The notes beneath the pieces are model-generated. The model did not search any database and had not been told where the DNA came from. It was given only the letters and a program-made list of their open reading frames with translations. DNA of 64,000 nt from Bryobacterales bacterium (GTDB lineage: Bacteria > Acidobacteriota > Terriglobia > Bryobacterales > Bryobacteraceae): contig JADKID010000022.1 of NCBI GenBank assembly GCA_016721425.1, forward strand, positions 3,803 through 67,802, in the 5' to 3' direction. Below, one piece after another: positions 25,603 through 35,171 of the stretch; position 1 is the stretch's first letter, and the number at the start of each line of letters is the position of its first letter. A program made the position numbers and the translations under genes.

Positions 25603-27261
25603 TTACTGGCGCTGATCGATGTAGGCGTTCATGGCCTGCAGGAAGTTGTTCACGAAGCTGAGGCCGCCGCCGAGGAGGTTTTCCTTGGTCATGTAGTCCA
25701 TCTCGACGTGCGGGCGGACGCCGACGTTTTCGATGTAGCGGGTGGTGGGGAAGCCGTCGACGGTGACATAGCTGGGGCGGGACTGGAGGGCCAGGGTCAT
25801 GCCGACGTAGGCTTCGGAGTAGACGCCGGAATCGATGCTGATGTTGTTGCCGCCGGCGCCGTTGGAGCGCATGCCGTAGATGAAGGCGTTGTCGGAGTCC
25901 TGCATCATGGCGGCGACGGAATCGGCGGTGGAGGTGGAGAAGTCGTCGATCAGTACCATCACCGGCTTGCGGTAGACGACGGCGTTCGGCTGGCGGGTGA
26001 GGCTGCCGGTGCAGAAGGGGATGGGGTTGGTGAGCTCGCGGCCTTCGCGGTTGGCGGCGAGGAACTCCTTGTAGACTACCTCGTACTGCTCGATGGTTTC
26101 GGGCGGCGCATTGGCGGCCTTGGCGCTGACCATGGCGTTGTAGAAGCTGACGACGCGGGACCAGAAGGGGCGCGCCTCGAAGCCAGTGACCTGAAACGCG
26201 TAGGGGACCAGGCGTGTGGCGATGTTTTCGCCAAAGCACAGGCTGCCGCCGGTGTTGCGCATCTCGTCGATGACGAGGCCATCGGTATTGTCGTTCATGT
26301 AGGTGATCTCGGTATCGAACTGTCGCAGGGCGACCGCCGTGGAGGTTGGCGAGTAGCTGGGGATGCGGATGTAGCCGATCTTGCGGCCGTACCATTCGAA
26401 GACGCCGGAGTAGAAGAAATCGGCGCTGGCTCCGCCCAGGCGGCGGGTGAAGAAGGACGGCGGCGCGAAGATGGGAGCGCGGGCGCCGTAACCGAGCAGG
26501 CCCTGCTGGAGGTCCGGGCTGACGGCGGAGGTTTGGAGCTCGGCGAGCGGATCGCGGCGTGCTGCGTCGCGGGTGGCGCTGGCCGCACGGGCGGAGCGGG
26601 GCGAGGGGACAGGGCCCACCTCGAGCGGAGTTCCGGTCTTGACCCACGGGATGCTATAGGTTTCGAGGGCGCCGCTCTGGCGGCGGACGACGATCTCGGA
26701 GGAGTCCGGCAGGTCCACTGCATGGGGGAAGCGGGACTGGGCGCGGCTGGCGATGCGGGCCGCCCCTTGTCGAAGAGCGGCGCGGGGGTTGCCTTGCGCG
26801 ACGTACTTGGCAAGGCGCGCGGCGAGGGCAAGGGCGTCTTCGCCATCCACCGAGACCAGTTCGTCTCCGATGACGAAGGGGTAGCCGGCGACGGGCAGGC
26901 GGGAACGCGAAATGGAATCGAACAGGAGCACGCCGTCGTAGAGATCGACACTGAAGCCGAGGGTGGCGTTGAAGTCTGACGGCAGGACGAACGAATCGTG
27001 GGTGTCGTTCAGGCTATTGACGTACTCGGCGCAGAGCTCATAGAAATCGAGATCTGTGGTGGTGTTGGCGACACGGGTGAGCCAGGGCTTGAGATCGAGC
27101 GCGTTGAACTGGAAGAGCTGGGCCTTCCACGTGACGGGCGCGTAGTAGGTGGAATAGAGGCTGGCCATGTAGCGGAAGTCGGCTTCCTTCTGGGCCGGCG
27201 TGAGCCCCTGGGCTGAAGCGGCGACGATCCAGAGGGTGAGGATGGCGAGGAGCTTTTTCAC
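25603..27261 (-). CDS. S41-family peptidase (second of tandem pair)
   Basis: 552 aa, signal peptide MKKLLAILTLWIVAASA. PDZ-like first half (FVIGDELVSVDGEDAL), then the S41 alpha/beta core: IGYIRIPSYSP, DGLVIDEMRNTGGSL and VLIDDFSTSTADSVAAMMQD, with the Ser-containing turn. The position where CtpA-type proteases carry the catalytic Lys (TxGKG) reads SNGAGG, so it is not a classical Ser/Lys tail-specific protease. GTG start overlaps the upstream paralog stop (GTGA). Probably periplasmic or outer-membrane-associated. Confidence 0.85.
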   Translation of the reverse strand: MKKLLAILTLWIVAASAQGLTPAQKEADFRYMASLYSTYYAPVTWKAQLFQFNALDLKPWLTRVANTTTDLDFYELCAEYVNSLNDTHDSFVLPSDFNATLGFSVDLYDGVLLFDSISRSRLPVAGYPFVIGDELVSVDGEDALALAARLAKYVAQGNPRAALRQGAARIASRAQSRFPHAVDLPDSSEIVVRRQSGALETYSIPWVKTGTPLEVGPVPSPRSARAASATRDAARRDPLAELQTSAVSPDLQQGLLGYGARAPIFAPPSFFTRRLGGASADFFYSGVFEWYGRKIGYIRIPSYSPTSTAVALRQFDTEITYMNDNTDGLVIDEMRNTGGSLCFGENIATRLVPYAFQVTGFEARPFWSRVVSFYNAMVSAKAANAPPETIEQYEVVYKEFLAANREGRELTNPIPFCTGSLTRQPNAVVYRKPVMVLIDDFSTSTADSVAAMMQDSDNAFIYGMRSNGAGGNNISIDSGVYSEAYVGMTLALQSRPSYVTVDGFPTTRYIENVGVRPHVEMDYMTKENLLGGGLSFVNNFLQAMNAYIDQRQ

Positions 27262-28994
27262 GGTTTCACCTCCGTAGGCTTGGGTGTGTTCTTGATGAGA
27301 TCGACGATTGCCCTGGAGAAGGCGTCCACGAAGGCGGCGCCTCCGGAGCGGAGGTTGTCGGCGGTCATGTAATCGGCCTCGATGTCCGGGCGGACGCCGA
27401 CGTTTTCGACGTAGCGGGTGACGGGGTAATCGGGCGTGGTGACGTCCTTATTGCGGACCATGAGGGACTCGGTGACGTCGGAGTAACCGAGGGAGTAGCT
27501 GCCGCCCTCCCATTCCTCGACGTTGCCGCCGGCGCCCATGGTGCGCCAGCCGAACAGGGGTCCGCGGGCGTTGTCCTGGAAGGTGGCGGCGACGAGATCG
27601 GCCGCGGAGGCTGACATCTCGTCAATTAGCATGAGGATGGGCTTGCGATAGGCGGCGACGTTGCCTCTGGCGTCGGTGGCGGGCTCGCGCTCGAGGGTGA
27701 CGTCGTCGAGCGGGATAGAGGGGGTGCGGCCGTGCATCTGGCGGTTAGCGGTCTGGATGGAGTCCTTCAACTGCTGGAGGAGAGCGAGGTAGTCGGGCGG
27801 CGCGCCCTGCGCCTTGGCCGACTCGTAGGAAGCCGAGATGCTCTGCACCCATTCGGAAGTGGCCCGGATCTCGAAGCCGATGGCGGTCCAGGGTATGGGC
27901 ATCAGGTAGCTGGCCACGGCATTGGCGTAGCCGACGGAGCCGCCAGGATTGCGCATTTCGTCGATGACGAGGCCGTCGGTATTGGCCTGGAAGTAGGCGA
28001 TCTCGCGGGCGAGCAGGGTGAGGGCGAGATTGGCATCAGAGGGGGCGTAGGTGGGAATCCGCAAGTAGCCGATGCGGTAGTCGCCGTATGTGAAGGTCCC
28101 GGAGAAGAAGGGGTCGCCGGAGAAGCCTAGACGAAGCGAGAAGCCGGGCAGCAGCGCATTGACGAAAACGGGCTGTACGGAGCCGAAGTTGAGCACGCCG
28201 CGATCGGGGAGAGTGCAGTTTTGCAGGCGCTGGAGCACCTGGAGGTAGTCCGGGTTTTCCTGGGGGAGTTCATCAATGGACTCGGCGGAGGTACGGCGAG
28301 CGGCGCTGGGCGTGACGTACGTGCCGACGCTGGTGAGCGGGAGGCCGGCGCGGGACCAGGGGATGCGGTAGGTCTCCAGACCGCCGTCGGGGCGGCGGAA
28401 GACGACTGTGGAGATGTCCGGCGCGCTGGTCGCGTGCGGGATGATCTGCTGCGGGCGGAAGGTGACGTACTGGGCGGCGAAGCGGCTGGTGCTGCGGGTA
28501 TTGGCGGCTACGCCGTACCTCATGTACCTGTCGAGCAGAGCTTGCGCGGATTCGCCATCGATGGAAACCAGCTCATAGCCGGTGACGAATCCAAATTCGT
28601 CGGCGGGCAGGCGCGTGCGGTTGATGGAATCGACGAGCAGTTTTCCGTCGTAGATATCGACGACGAAATTCAGGTAGGCGGTATAGGAGGAGGGGAGGAT
28701 GTAGACGGAGTGGGCGTCGTTCAGGCTGGCTACGTACTCCGACATGAGGTCATAAAACTCGAGGTCGGACTTGGATGCCGAGACCCGGGGCAGCCAGGTG
28801 GAGATGTTGAGGAGGTCCACATTGAGGACGTCCCGCTTCCACTCGTAGGGGCCGTAGCGTTTGGCGTAGAGCCCGGCCAGGTATTGAAAATCGGCCAGTT
28901 TCTGCTCGGTGGACAATTGACCGAACAGGCTTCCCGGCGCTATCAGCAGCGCCAGAATTACGGAGCAGAAGATAAATCTGCGAAGAGACTTCAT
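27258..28994 (-). CDS. S41-family peptidase (first of tandem pair)
   Basis: 578 aa with signal peptide. Clearly paralogous to the gene downstream along its whole length: QKLADFQYLAGLYAKRYGPYEWK corresponds to QKEADFRYMASLYSTYYAPVTWK in the partner. Core motifs are IGYLRIPTYAPS, DGLVIDEMRNPGGS and LMLIDEMSASAADLVAATFQD; the TMGAGGN segment again lacks the CtpA Lys. The shared C-terminus YVENVGVRPDIEADYMTADNL suggests the same substrate class. First gene of a two-gene operon. Confidence 0.85.
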   Translation of the reverse strand: MKSLRRFIFCSVILALLIAPGSLFGQLSTEQKLADFQYLAGLYAKRYGPYEWKRDVLNVDLLNISTWLPRVSASKSDLEFYDLMSEYVASLNDAHSVYILPSSYTAYLNFVVDIYDGKLLVDSINRTRLPADEFGFVTGYELVSIDGESAQALLDRYMRYGVAANTRSTSRFAAQYVTFRPQQIIPHATSAPDISTVVFRRPDGGLETYRIPWSRAGLPLTSVGTYVTPSAARRTSAESIDELPQENPDYLQVLQRLQNCTLPDRGVLNFGSVQPVFVNALLPGFSLRLGFSGDPFFSGTFTYGDYRIGYLRIPTYAPSDANLALTLLAREIAYFQANTDGLVIDEMRNPGGSVGYANAVASYLMPIPWTAIGFEIRATSEWVQSISASYESAKAQGAPPDYLALLQQLKDSIQTANRQMHGRTPSIPLDDVTLEREPATDARGNVAAYRKPILMLIDEMSASAADLVAATFQDNARGPLFGWRTMGAGGNVEEWEGGSYSLGYSDVTESLMVRNKDVTTPDYPVTRYVENVGVRPDIEADYMTADNLRSGGAAFVDAFSRAIVDLIKNTPKPTEVKP

Positions 28995-29067
28995 GCTCGA
29001 CTACCTCTCTTGGGGCCGGTTGGTCCCGGGGCCGGAGTCTCAGATGGATCGATGGATCTCCTGCCCA

Positions 29068-29089
29068 ATATCTGATATCGGAGAGTATA
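29068..29089 (-). promoter_or_regulatory. Possible promoter and operator for S41 pair
   Basis: On the minus strand TATACT (29084-29089) is a good -10 but no convincing -35 stands at 16-18 bp. Just downstream, at the expected transcript start, lies the palindrome ATATC-T-GATAT (29068-29078). The 212-bp gap 28995-29206 holds nothing else recognisable. Confidence 0.3.
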
Positions 29090-29206
29090 CACCGCGCCGT
29101 GGGGGCAATTGTCGAATAATTCCGGAATGCATGTGCTGGATTTGCGCCACTGGATTGCGTAGCGGGTCGCGGGGCGGTGACCATCACGGGGCCCATCGGC
29201 CGGCGA

Positions 29207-30022
29207 CTAGAATAGCGTTCTGAGTCGCTCCTCTCTGCTGACAATCTGCGCGATGCGGACTCCATAGTTGCCCTCCACTACAACGACCTCTCCTCTGGCG
29301 ATTACGCAGTTGTTAACGATGATCTCGACCGGTTCCGAGATCGAGCGGTTCAACTCGACGATGCTGCCGGTCGTCAGCTTGATGGCATCTTTCAGGCGCA
29401 TCTGTGCCCGGCCGAAAGACACGCCGACGGGTAGTTCCACCTCCATCAGGAGGTCCAGAGTCTTAGATGGCTTTTGTGCCTTGCTGCGGCCAGTTTCGGT
29501 GGTGGCGGATTCCGAAGGGATGGCGATAGCCTGGTGCAGCGGCAGATTGCAGAGAGCCCAGATAAGCCCTGTGGCGCGCCCGGCAACCTGAACCTGGATG
29601 GTCTGCCATTCATTGGACTCCGGTAACTCGTCCATCGGTTCGCCGGGGTGAATATGAACCTCTCGCCTCAGCCTGCTGCCCAGCACGGCGCAAAGCGGCG
29701 AGAGTGATTGCTGCAGGACTTCGAGAAAAGTGCCGCGGACCTCCGCCGGGTCGGACTCCTCCAGTCCTGCCGATGTCAGTACCAGGCCGCCGACCTGCTC
29801 CCAGACATCCGCCGAAACCGCGACCAGCAATTCCGCGCCGGGTGCGGCGCCAAACGGCTGCCGCCAGAGGAGAAGTCCCGCCGGGTTCGGCGTCGCCGCG
29901 CTATCCGGGATGACAATGGCCTCACCTGGCTGCCCCGTCATGGCGCTGATTGCGGGGCCGATATGCGACGCCCAGGCTTCACAAAGCCACGTTGCTTCTG
30001 AGTTGTTCTGCACGGTGCTCAT
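29207..30022 (-). CDS. fliN: Flagellar motor switch protein FliN-like, long form with extra N-terminal domain
   Basis: 271 aa from the ATG that overlaps the fliA stop (ATGA). The C-terminal 80 residues are an SpoA/FliN domain: LLMEVELPVGVSFGRAQMRLKD, TTGSIVELNRSISEPVEIIVN and ARGEVVVVEGNYGVRIAQIVS. The first 180 residues are unlike classical FliN and may be a FliM/CheC-like or FliY-type module. A short FliN gene stands at 37246, so the C-ring may use two different SpoA proteins. Last gene of the long minus-strand flagellar operon. Confidence 0.85.
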   Translation of the reverse strand: MSTVQNNSEATWLCEAWASHIGPAISAMTGQPGEAIVIPDSAATPNPAGLLLWRQPFGAAPGAELLVAVSADVWEQVGGLVLTSAGLEESDPAEVRGTFLEVLQQSLSPLCAVLGSRLRREVHIHPGEPMDELPESNEWQTIQVQVAGRATGLIWALCNLPLHQAIAIPSESATTETGRSKAQKPSKTLDLLMEVELPVGVSFGRAQMRLKDAIKLTTGSIVELNRSISEPVEIIVNNCVIARGEVVVVEGNYGVRIAQIVSREERLRTLF

Positions 30023-30768
30023 TTGCCTCTTTCCATCGGCCATTTCTTCCGCATGAAGGCCCTCAGCCTGACGATTGCCTGCGTCTTCAACTGGGAGACC
30101 CGGGACTCGTGCAATTTGACCACCCTCGAGATTTCGCGAAGCGTGAGTTCCTCTTGGTAGTACAGCCCCAAGACAGTCCGTTCGATGTAGGGCATTCGGG
30201 AGATCGCCTGTGCCAGGATCTTTCGGAGTTCGGCCTTCTCGAAGAGCTCGGAGGGCCAGTCTTCCTCCTTGTCAGCCACAAAGCGCAGCAGGCTGCGGCC
30301 CTCCTCTTCGGCCGGATGACTCTCGAGGCTCCCCAGGTTGAGCCCCCGGATCTCGACGAGCCAGTCGTGGTACTCCTCAATGGGAATATCGAGTTCGGCG
30401 GCGATCTCCTCCTCCGAGGGGCTGCGGGAGAGGCGCTGCTCGAGGGTCACGACCACCATCTCGATCTGCTTGCTCCGCCTCCGTTGCTGGCGCGGCGCCC
30501 AATCCAATCCCCGGAGACTGTCCAGGATGGCGCCTCGGATCTTGTACTCGGCGTAGGTCTTCAGTTTGACGTTGTGGGTCGGGTCAAAGCGGTCGATCGC
30601 TGCAATCAGGCCGAGGATCCCGGTAGAGACCAGATCCTCAAGATTCACGCTCTCCGGTAGACGTTCATGAATTCGGCGTGCAATGAGCCGCACCTGCGGC
30701 AAATGGTCGAGGATCAGCTTCTCGCGCTCCTCCGACGCCAGTGTCGTAGTGGTCTGATACGGATTCAT
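30019..30768 (-). CDS. fliA: Flagellar sigma factor sigma-28
   Basis: 249 aa. Region 2 contains ARRIHERLPESVNLEDLVSTG and IDRFDPTHNVKLKTYAEYKI, including the FliA-type LKTYAxxRIRGAI sequence (here YKIRGAILDSLR). Region 3 is QRLSRSPSEEEIAAEL and region 4 is MPYIERTVLGLYYQEELTLREI with HTH VVKLHESRVSQL. It directs RNA polymerase to late flagellar promoters such as flagellin. No anti-sigma flgM is next to it; 25 bp separate it from flhF. Confidence 0.93.
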   Translation of the reverse strand: MNPYQTTTTLASEEREKLILDHLPQVRLIARRIHERLPESVNLEDLVSTGILGLIAAIDRFDPTHNVKLKTYAEYKIRGAILDSLRGLDWAPRQQRRRSKQIEMVVVTLEQRLSRSPSEEEIAAELDIPIEEYHDWLVEIRGLNLGSLESHPAEEEGRSLLRFVADKEEDWPSELFEKAELRKILAQAISRMPYIERTVLGLYYQEELTLREISRVVKLHESRVSQLKTQAIVRLRAFMRKKWPMERGK

Positions 30769-30793
30769 TTCTTCTCACCTCGCGCTTTCCGCA

Positions 30794-31900
30794 TCAGGCG
30801 GCTGCTGTCATCTTCTTGAGATCCTGCCCCACGACGACGTCGAGGAGCCGTCCCGGCGACGCGGGTTCGAGGTCTTCCGGAATGTTCTGGCCCGTGCCGA
30901 GCCAGGAGATTGGAATGCCGGAATCTAGCGAGGCTGCGATGCATCCGCCATAGGCGGACGTCTCGTCCATGCGGGTTACGATCATCTCGCGAGGTTGGAA
31001 AAGGGCCCACCGGCGAGTGAGATCGCGCAGGTCCGCGCCCCGCATCGTCGCCGGTAGAACCAGGTTGGTCCGGACTTCGGGAGTGGCTTCGATCATCGTT
31101 GCCCACTCTTGGGCCGCCTCCCAATCTCCGGGACTGAATCCGGGCGTGTCGATCAGAATCAGCTGCTTCTGTCTGTGTTCGGCCAGCGATGCCGCCAACG
31201 CCCGGGGCGTCTCGATCATTTGGAATGGCAGGCCGAGAACAGCCGTGTAAGTCCGGAGTTGGTCCACAGCCGCGACGCGATAGGTATCGGTCGTCAACAC
31301 GAGGGTGGAGCGTTTGGCGGCGATTCCGAAGTGCATGGCCAGTTTGACCAGCATTGTTGTCTTTCCCGCGCCAGGGGGTCCAACCAGGGCAACCACGGTT
31401 CTTCCATTTCCTGGGTCAGCGCAGGAGGCTAAGGAGACCGCTGCGCGCAACTCCTCGCCCAACACTCGGCCGGCAAGGGCGTCTCGCCAATCCGCGCCAA
31501 TCCGCTGCTCCACGCGGTTGAGGAAGTGCTGGGTCCAGTCGGGAGGAAGATCATAAGATTGAAGCGCAGCGGCCATCCGGGTTAACTCGGGCCGGCGGGA
31601 ATGAACGGCTCCCGATGAGGCGAGGCTGGCAACCAGCGAGGACAGGCGTGCTATGTCATTTCTTAAGTCGGCGACCCCCAATTTGGAGCCGCCTGACTCG
31701 CGGTCAGGAAAGCCGGCCGCTTCGCTGGCCCCAGGCGCCCTCCCGGCGCCCTCGAATTCGAAAAGGACTTGGTAGCCGTCCTGGGCGCCCCGATCGTCAG
31801 ACAACTGTTGCACGTCGACCAGAAGCGCGTTCTCACCCAGTTCACGGCGGGCCGATGCCACCGCCGCCTCCACAGTTGGGGCGTAGAATACCTTTCGCAT
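30794..31900 (-). CDS. flhF: Flagellar biosynthesis GTPase FlhF
   Basis: 368 aa from ATG (MRKVFYAPTVEAAV), with AGGTGA eight bases upstream; a GTG three codons earlier overlapping the flhA stop (GTGA) is an alternative. SRP-type GTPase with P-loop GPPGAGKTT, TTDTYRVAAVDQL and IDTPGF (the DTxG box). A variable B domain precedes the NG domain. It controls flagellar placement and number. The usual partner gene flhG (MinD-like) is missing between flhF and fliA. Confidence 0.92.
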   Translation of the reverse strand: MRKVFYAPTVEAAVASARRELGENALLVDVQQLSDDRGAQDGYQVLFEFEGAGRAPGASEAAGFPDRESGGSKLGVADLRNDIARLSSLVASLASSGAVHSRRPELTRMAAALQSYDLPPDWTQHFLNRVEQRIGADWRDALAGRVLGEELRAAVSLASCADPGNGRTVVALVGPPGAGKTTMLVKLAMHFGIAAKRSTLVLTTDTYRVAAVDQLRTYTAVLGLPFQMIETPRALAASLAEHRQKQLILIDTPGFSPGDWEAAQEWATMIEATPEVRTNLVLPATMRGADLRDLTRRWALFQPREMIVTRMDETSAYGGCIAASLDSGIPISWLGTGQNIPEDLEPASPGRLLDVVVGQDLKKMTAAA

Positions 31901-31905
31901 TGCTC

Positions 31906-34050
31906 TCACCTAACTCCCTTCAGCACACCTAGAGAAACGACTCTGGTTCCGGGCGGAACCTCACCGTGGGAAACCACGGTGACGAGCGGGTGCTGGACCT
32001 CCAGCATCTGGCGAACGAAATAGCGGGCGCCTGCACTGGCAAGAACCACCCAGTTGGCCTGGCCGTCCACCGCGACCCCGCGAACCGATTCCAGCAGTTC
32101 GCTGACCCGTTGAGGCGGCAGATTCAGGTGCGAAGTGTTCTCGCTATGCTCGACCGCCTGTTCAATCGAAGACTCCACTGCGTCGTCGAGAAAATACACG
32201 GGAAGGTCCCCCTTGGTATCGAGGAGGGGCGTGATGAGCGACCGGCGGAGGGCCTGCCTCACGTACTCGGTGAGAAGCACTGGATTCCGTGTGACAACAG
32301 CCGCCTCGCTCAGACTCTCCAGGATGCTGCCAGCGTCCTTGATTGACACGCGCTCGCGGAGCAGATTCTGAAGGACTCTCTGGACTGTGGCTAGCGGCAG
32401 CAGTTTAGGGACCAAGTCCTCCACGATTCTCGGATTTTCCGCAGCAATCCGGTCCAGAATTCTCTTTGCATCCTGCCGGGAGAATATCTCGTGTGCGTGC
32501 CGGCGTGCCAGTTCAGCAAGATGGGTGCTCATTACGCTGACCGGATCGACGACCGTGCACCCGCTCGCTCGTGCTTTGTCGACTGTCTCAGCTTGGATCC
32601 ACATTGCTGGAATCCCGAACGCCGGGTCCCGTGTTGGCGTTCCCGATACGTTCGGACTGCCGCCGGCTGGTGGAATGGCGAGTTCGCATCCCTGGGGCAG
32701 TTCGAAGCGCGCGAGTTCAGATCCCTTCAAAAGGACCACGTATTCGCGAACCTTTAGCGCCAGATTGTCCGTGACCCGCACCGGCGGCAGAATGTAGCCC
32801 AGATCCGAGGTCATCTGCCTGCGAATACCGGAGATTCGGCGCAGAAGCGGCGAGTTTTGGGCGCCTTCTACCAGTTTCACCAGCCCTAGCCCGACCTCAA
32901 TCGCCAGAGGTTCGACCCGGAGCAGCGCCTCCAGATTGTCTTTCTGCACCTGTGGCTCAGCCGGAGCGACTGAATCCTCCGACATCTGGCGGGACCGGAT
33001 GCGATATCCGATGTAACCGAGGCCGGAGCCCAGCAGGAGGAACGGGATCTTCGGGAGACCAGGCACTGCCGCCATCATCAGAAGTACGGCGGACCCCAAG
33101 AGGAGCGGCTGGTAGTTGCCGAACATCTGCTTCTGGAAGTCGATGCCGAGGTTCCTCTCAGAACTCGCGCGGGTTACGATCAGGCCGCCGGAGATGGAGA
33201 TCATCAGGGCCGGAATTACCGTAACCAGGCCGTCTCCGATCGTCAGAACTGTATACGTCTCGAGCGCCTGCCCCAGTTGCATGTTGTGCTGGAGCACGCC
33301 AATGAGAAAGCCCGCGACGATATTGATTCCGGTAATGAGTATGCTCGCCACGGCGTCCCGCTGTGTAAAACGTGTGGCACCGTCCATGGCGCCGTAGAAC
33401 TCCGCCTCTGCGGACAGCTCCTTCCGCCGCGCTTTGGCCTCGACTTCATTGACCAGGCCCGCGTTCAGGTCGGCGTCGATCGACATTTGCTTGCCTGGCA
33501 GCGCATCGAGCGTGAACCGCGCGGTAACCTCCGAAATTCGAACCGCACCGTGGTTGATCACCACATACTGAATCGCGATCAGAACCAGGAAGATCACAAC
33601 TCCAATCACGAAGTTGCCGCCAACTACGAACTGGCCGAACGACTCGATCACCTCGCCTGCGGCCGCCGTTCCTTTGCTTCCGTGAAGCAGGATGAGACGC
33701 GCGGATGAGACGTTGAGCGCCAGCCGGAAAAGGGTCATCAACAGGAGTGTGGTTGGAAACACGCTGAACTCCGCGGGACGGCGGATGTACATCGAGACGA
33801 GGAGCACTACTGTTGAGAGCGTGATGTTGGCGCTGATCAGGATGTCGAGTACGAACGAGGGAAGCGGCGTCACCATCGCCAGGAGAATGCCCAGTACCGC
33901 CGCCGGAACGACGATTTCGGCCTTCGCCAGGCGGCCCAGTTCGAAACCGGGCTTCGTGGATGGGGCCTTCCAGCCGTGCTCCTGTTTCCGCGCGCCTGTT
34001 CTTGGCGGGGAGTTCGGAATCGAAGAGACAGGTAGAGTTGGTGACGTCAT
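31906..34050 (-). CDS. flhA: Flagellar export gate protein FlhA
   Basis: 714 aa. A proline-rich N-terminal extension (about 1-38) precedes eight membrane segments. The FHIPEP signature appears as LFRLALNVSSARLIL and the ISEVTARFTLDALPGKQMSID loop is conserved, followed by AEFYGAMDGATRF. The C-terminal cytosolic domain (about 370-714), which docks late chaperone-substrate complexes, is complete. It stands between flhB (44 bp upstream) and flhF. Confidence 0.95.
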   Translation of the reverse strand: MTSPTLPVSSIPNSPPRTGARKQEHGWKAPSTKPGFELGRLAKAEIVVPAAVLGILLAMVTPLPSFVLDILISANITLSTVVLLVSMYIRRPAEFSVFPTTLLLMTLFRLALNVSSARLILLHGSKGTAAAGEVIESFGQFVVGGNFVIGVVIFLVLIAIQYVVINHGAVRISEVTARFTLDALPGKQMSIDADLNAGLVNEVEAKARRKELSAEAEFYGAMDGATRFTQRDAVASILITGINIVAGFLIGVLQHNMQLGQALETYTVLTIGDGLVTVIPALMISISGGLIVTRASSERNLGIDFQKQMFGNYQPLLLGSAVLLMMAAVPGLPKIPFLLLGSGLGYIGYRIRSRQMSEDSVAPAEPQVQKDNLEALLRVEPLAIEVGLGLVKLVEGAQNSPLLRRISGIRRQMTSDLGYILPPVRVTDNLALKVREYVVLLKGSELARFELPQGCELAIPPAGGSPNVSGTPTRDPAFGIPAMWIQAETVDKARASGCTVVDPVSVMSTHLAELARRHAHEIFSRQDAKRILDRIAAENPRIVEDLVPKLLPLATVQRVLQNLLRERVSIKDAGSILESLSEAAVVTRNPVLLTEYVRQALRRSLITPLLDTKGDLPVYFLDDAVESSIEQAVEHSENTSHLNLPPQRVSELLESVRGVAVDGQANWVVLASAGARYFVRQMLEVQHPLVTVVSHGEVPPGTRVVSLGVLKGVR

Positions 34051-34094
34051 GTTTGAGTACGAAAATCAGAATGGAACGCTGGCGGCTGGACGCA

Positions 34095-35162
34095 CTATCC
34101 CGCCGAAGGTCCTCCACGCATCAACCGGAACACGTAAGCCAGCACTTCAGCGACGGCCCGATACAGGTTGGCCGGGATCTCCTGTCCCACTTCGACATGC
34201 TTGTAAAGTGCTTGCGCGAGCGGTGGGTTCTCGATCACTGGTACCTGGCACGAGAGTGCTTTCTCTCGTATGCGAAGCGCGAGGAAGTTCTTTCCTTTGG
34301 CGACAACCTTGGGTGCCGTGGAGCCCTGCATATCATAGCGGAGGGCCACTGCGAAGTGGGTCGGGTTGACGATCACTGCGGTGGCTGTGGGCACCTCCGA
34401 CATCATGCGCCGGCGCAGGAGTTCCCGTCGCATCCGGCGTATCTTCATTTTGATTTCGGGGTTGCCCTCGTTCTGCCTCGACTCTTCCCGGACCTCCTGC
34501 TTGGTCATTTTGAGCTCACTCTGGAAGCGTTGACGCTGGCGGAACAAATCGATGGAGCCCCAGACCAGAAAAACAATCGTTGCCTTCCAGAGCACACTAG
34601 CCACGGAGTCGCCGACCAGCGACACTCCTCCCATGACAGTCATCAGAGGGATTCTGAGGTATTCCTCCAGCCGGGCTTGGATGATGAGCCAGCAGATGCC
34701 CAGGAATACAGGCAGGAGCACCAGTGCTTCGAGGAAGGCGCGCCGGTTTCGCGAAGGAAGCTCCTTCAGCGTGGCCAACGGATTAGCACGACTCAAGTCC
34801 GGCGTCAGCTTCGCCGTAGCGAAGCAGAAGCCTGAAGCTGTCATTTGGGCCAGAAGGACCGCGGCCGCGATCAAGCTGCCCGTCCCAAAGAACGCCAGGG
34901 AGACGGGTATGGCACACTGAACCGCGAGCGCGACGAGGCTCGCTGAGTTGACGTCGAGCTGAAATGCCGTGACGAAGAGGGACTTCATTCCACCCAAAAC
35001 CTGCTGGAACCACTGCGCGGAGTAGGCAGTTAGCATGGAGACGAAGACCAGGAATTGCACGCCCGCAGCAAATTCCCGGCTGACCGCAAAACGCCCCTCG
35101 TCTCGCGACTTCTTCAGGCGCTGTTGTGTCGGTTGCTCGGTTCGCTGGTCGCGGTCAGACAT
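34095..35162 (-). CDS. flhB: Flagellar export switch protein FlhB
   Basis: 355 aa: four membrane segments then the cytosolic domain. The autocleavage motif NPTH is at residues 266-269 and is followed by FAVALRYD. The N-terminus EQPTQQRLKKSRDEGRFAVSRE matches the conserved EKPTxKRLxxARxxGQVAxSxx segment. The C-terminal tail is short and proline-poor. It sets substrate specificity of export together with FliK, encoded at the head of the same operon. Confidence 0.95.
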   Translation of the reverse strand: MSDRDQRTEQPTQQRLKKSRDEGRFAVSREFAAGVQFLVFVSMLTAYSAQWFQQVLGGMKSLFVTAFQLDVNSASLVALAVQCAIPVSLAFFGTGSLIAAAVLLAQMTASGFCFATAKLTPDLSRANPLATLKELPSRNRRAFLEALVLLPVFLGICWLIIQARLEEYLRIPLMTVMGGVSLVGDSVASVLWKATIVFLVWGSIDLFRQRQRFQSELKMTKQEVREESRQNEGNPEIKMKIRRMRRELLRRRMMSEVPTATAVIVNPTHFAVALRYDMQGSTAPKVVAKGKNFLALRIREKALSCQVPVIENPPLAQALYKHVEVGQEIPANLYRAVAEVLAYVFRLMRGGPSAG

Positions 35163-35171
35163 GATGGGATG

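Noticed and set aside
30765..31124. Possible flhG between flhF and fliA
   Set aside because: The minus-strand reading here is Arg/Ser-rich, has no P-loop or MinD motif and lies within flhF in another frame.
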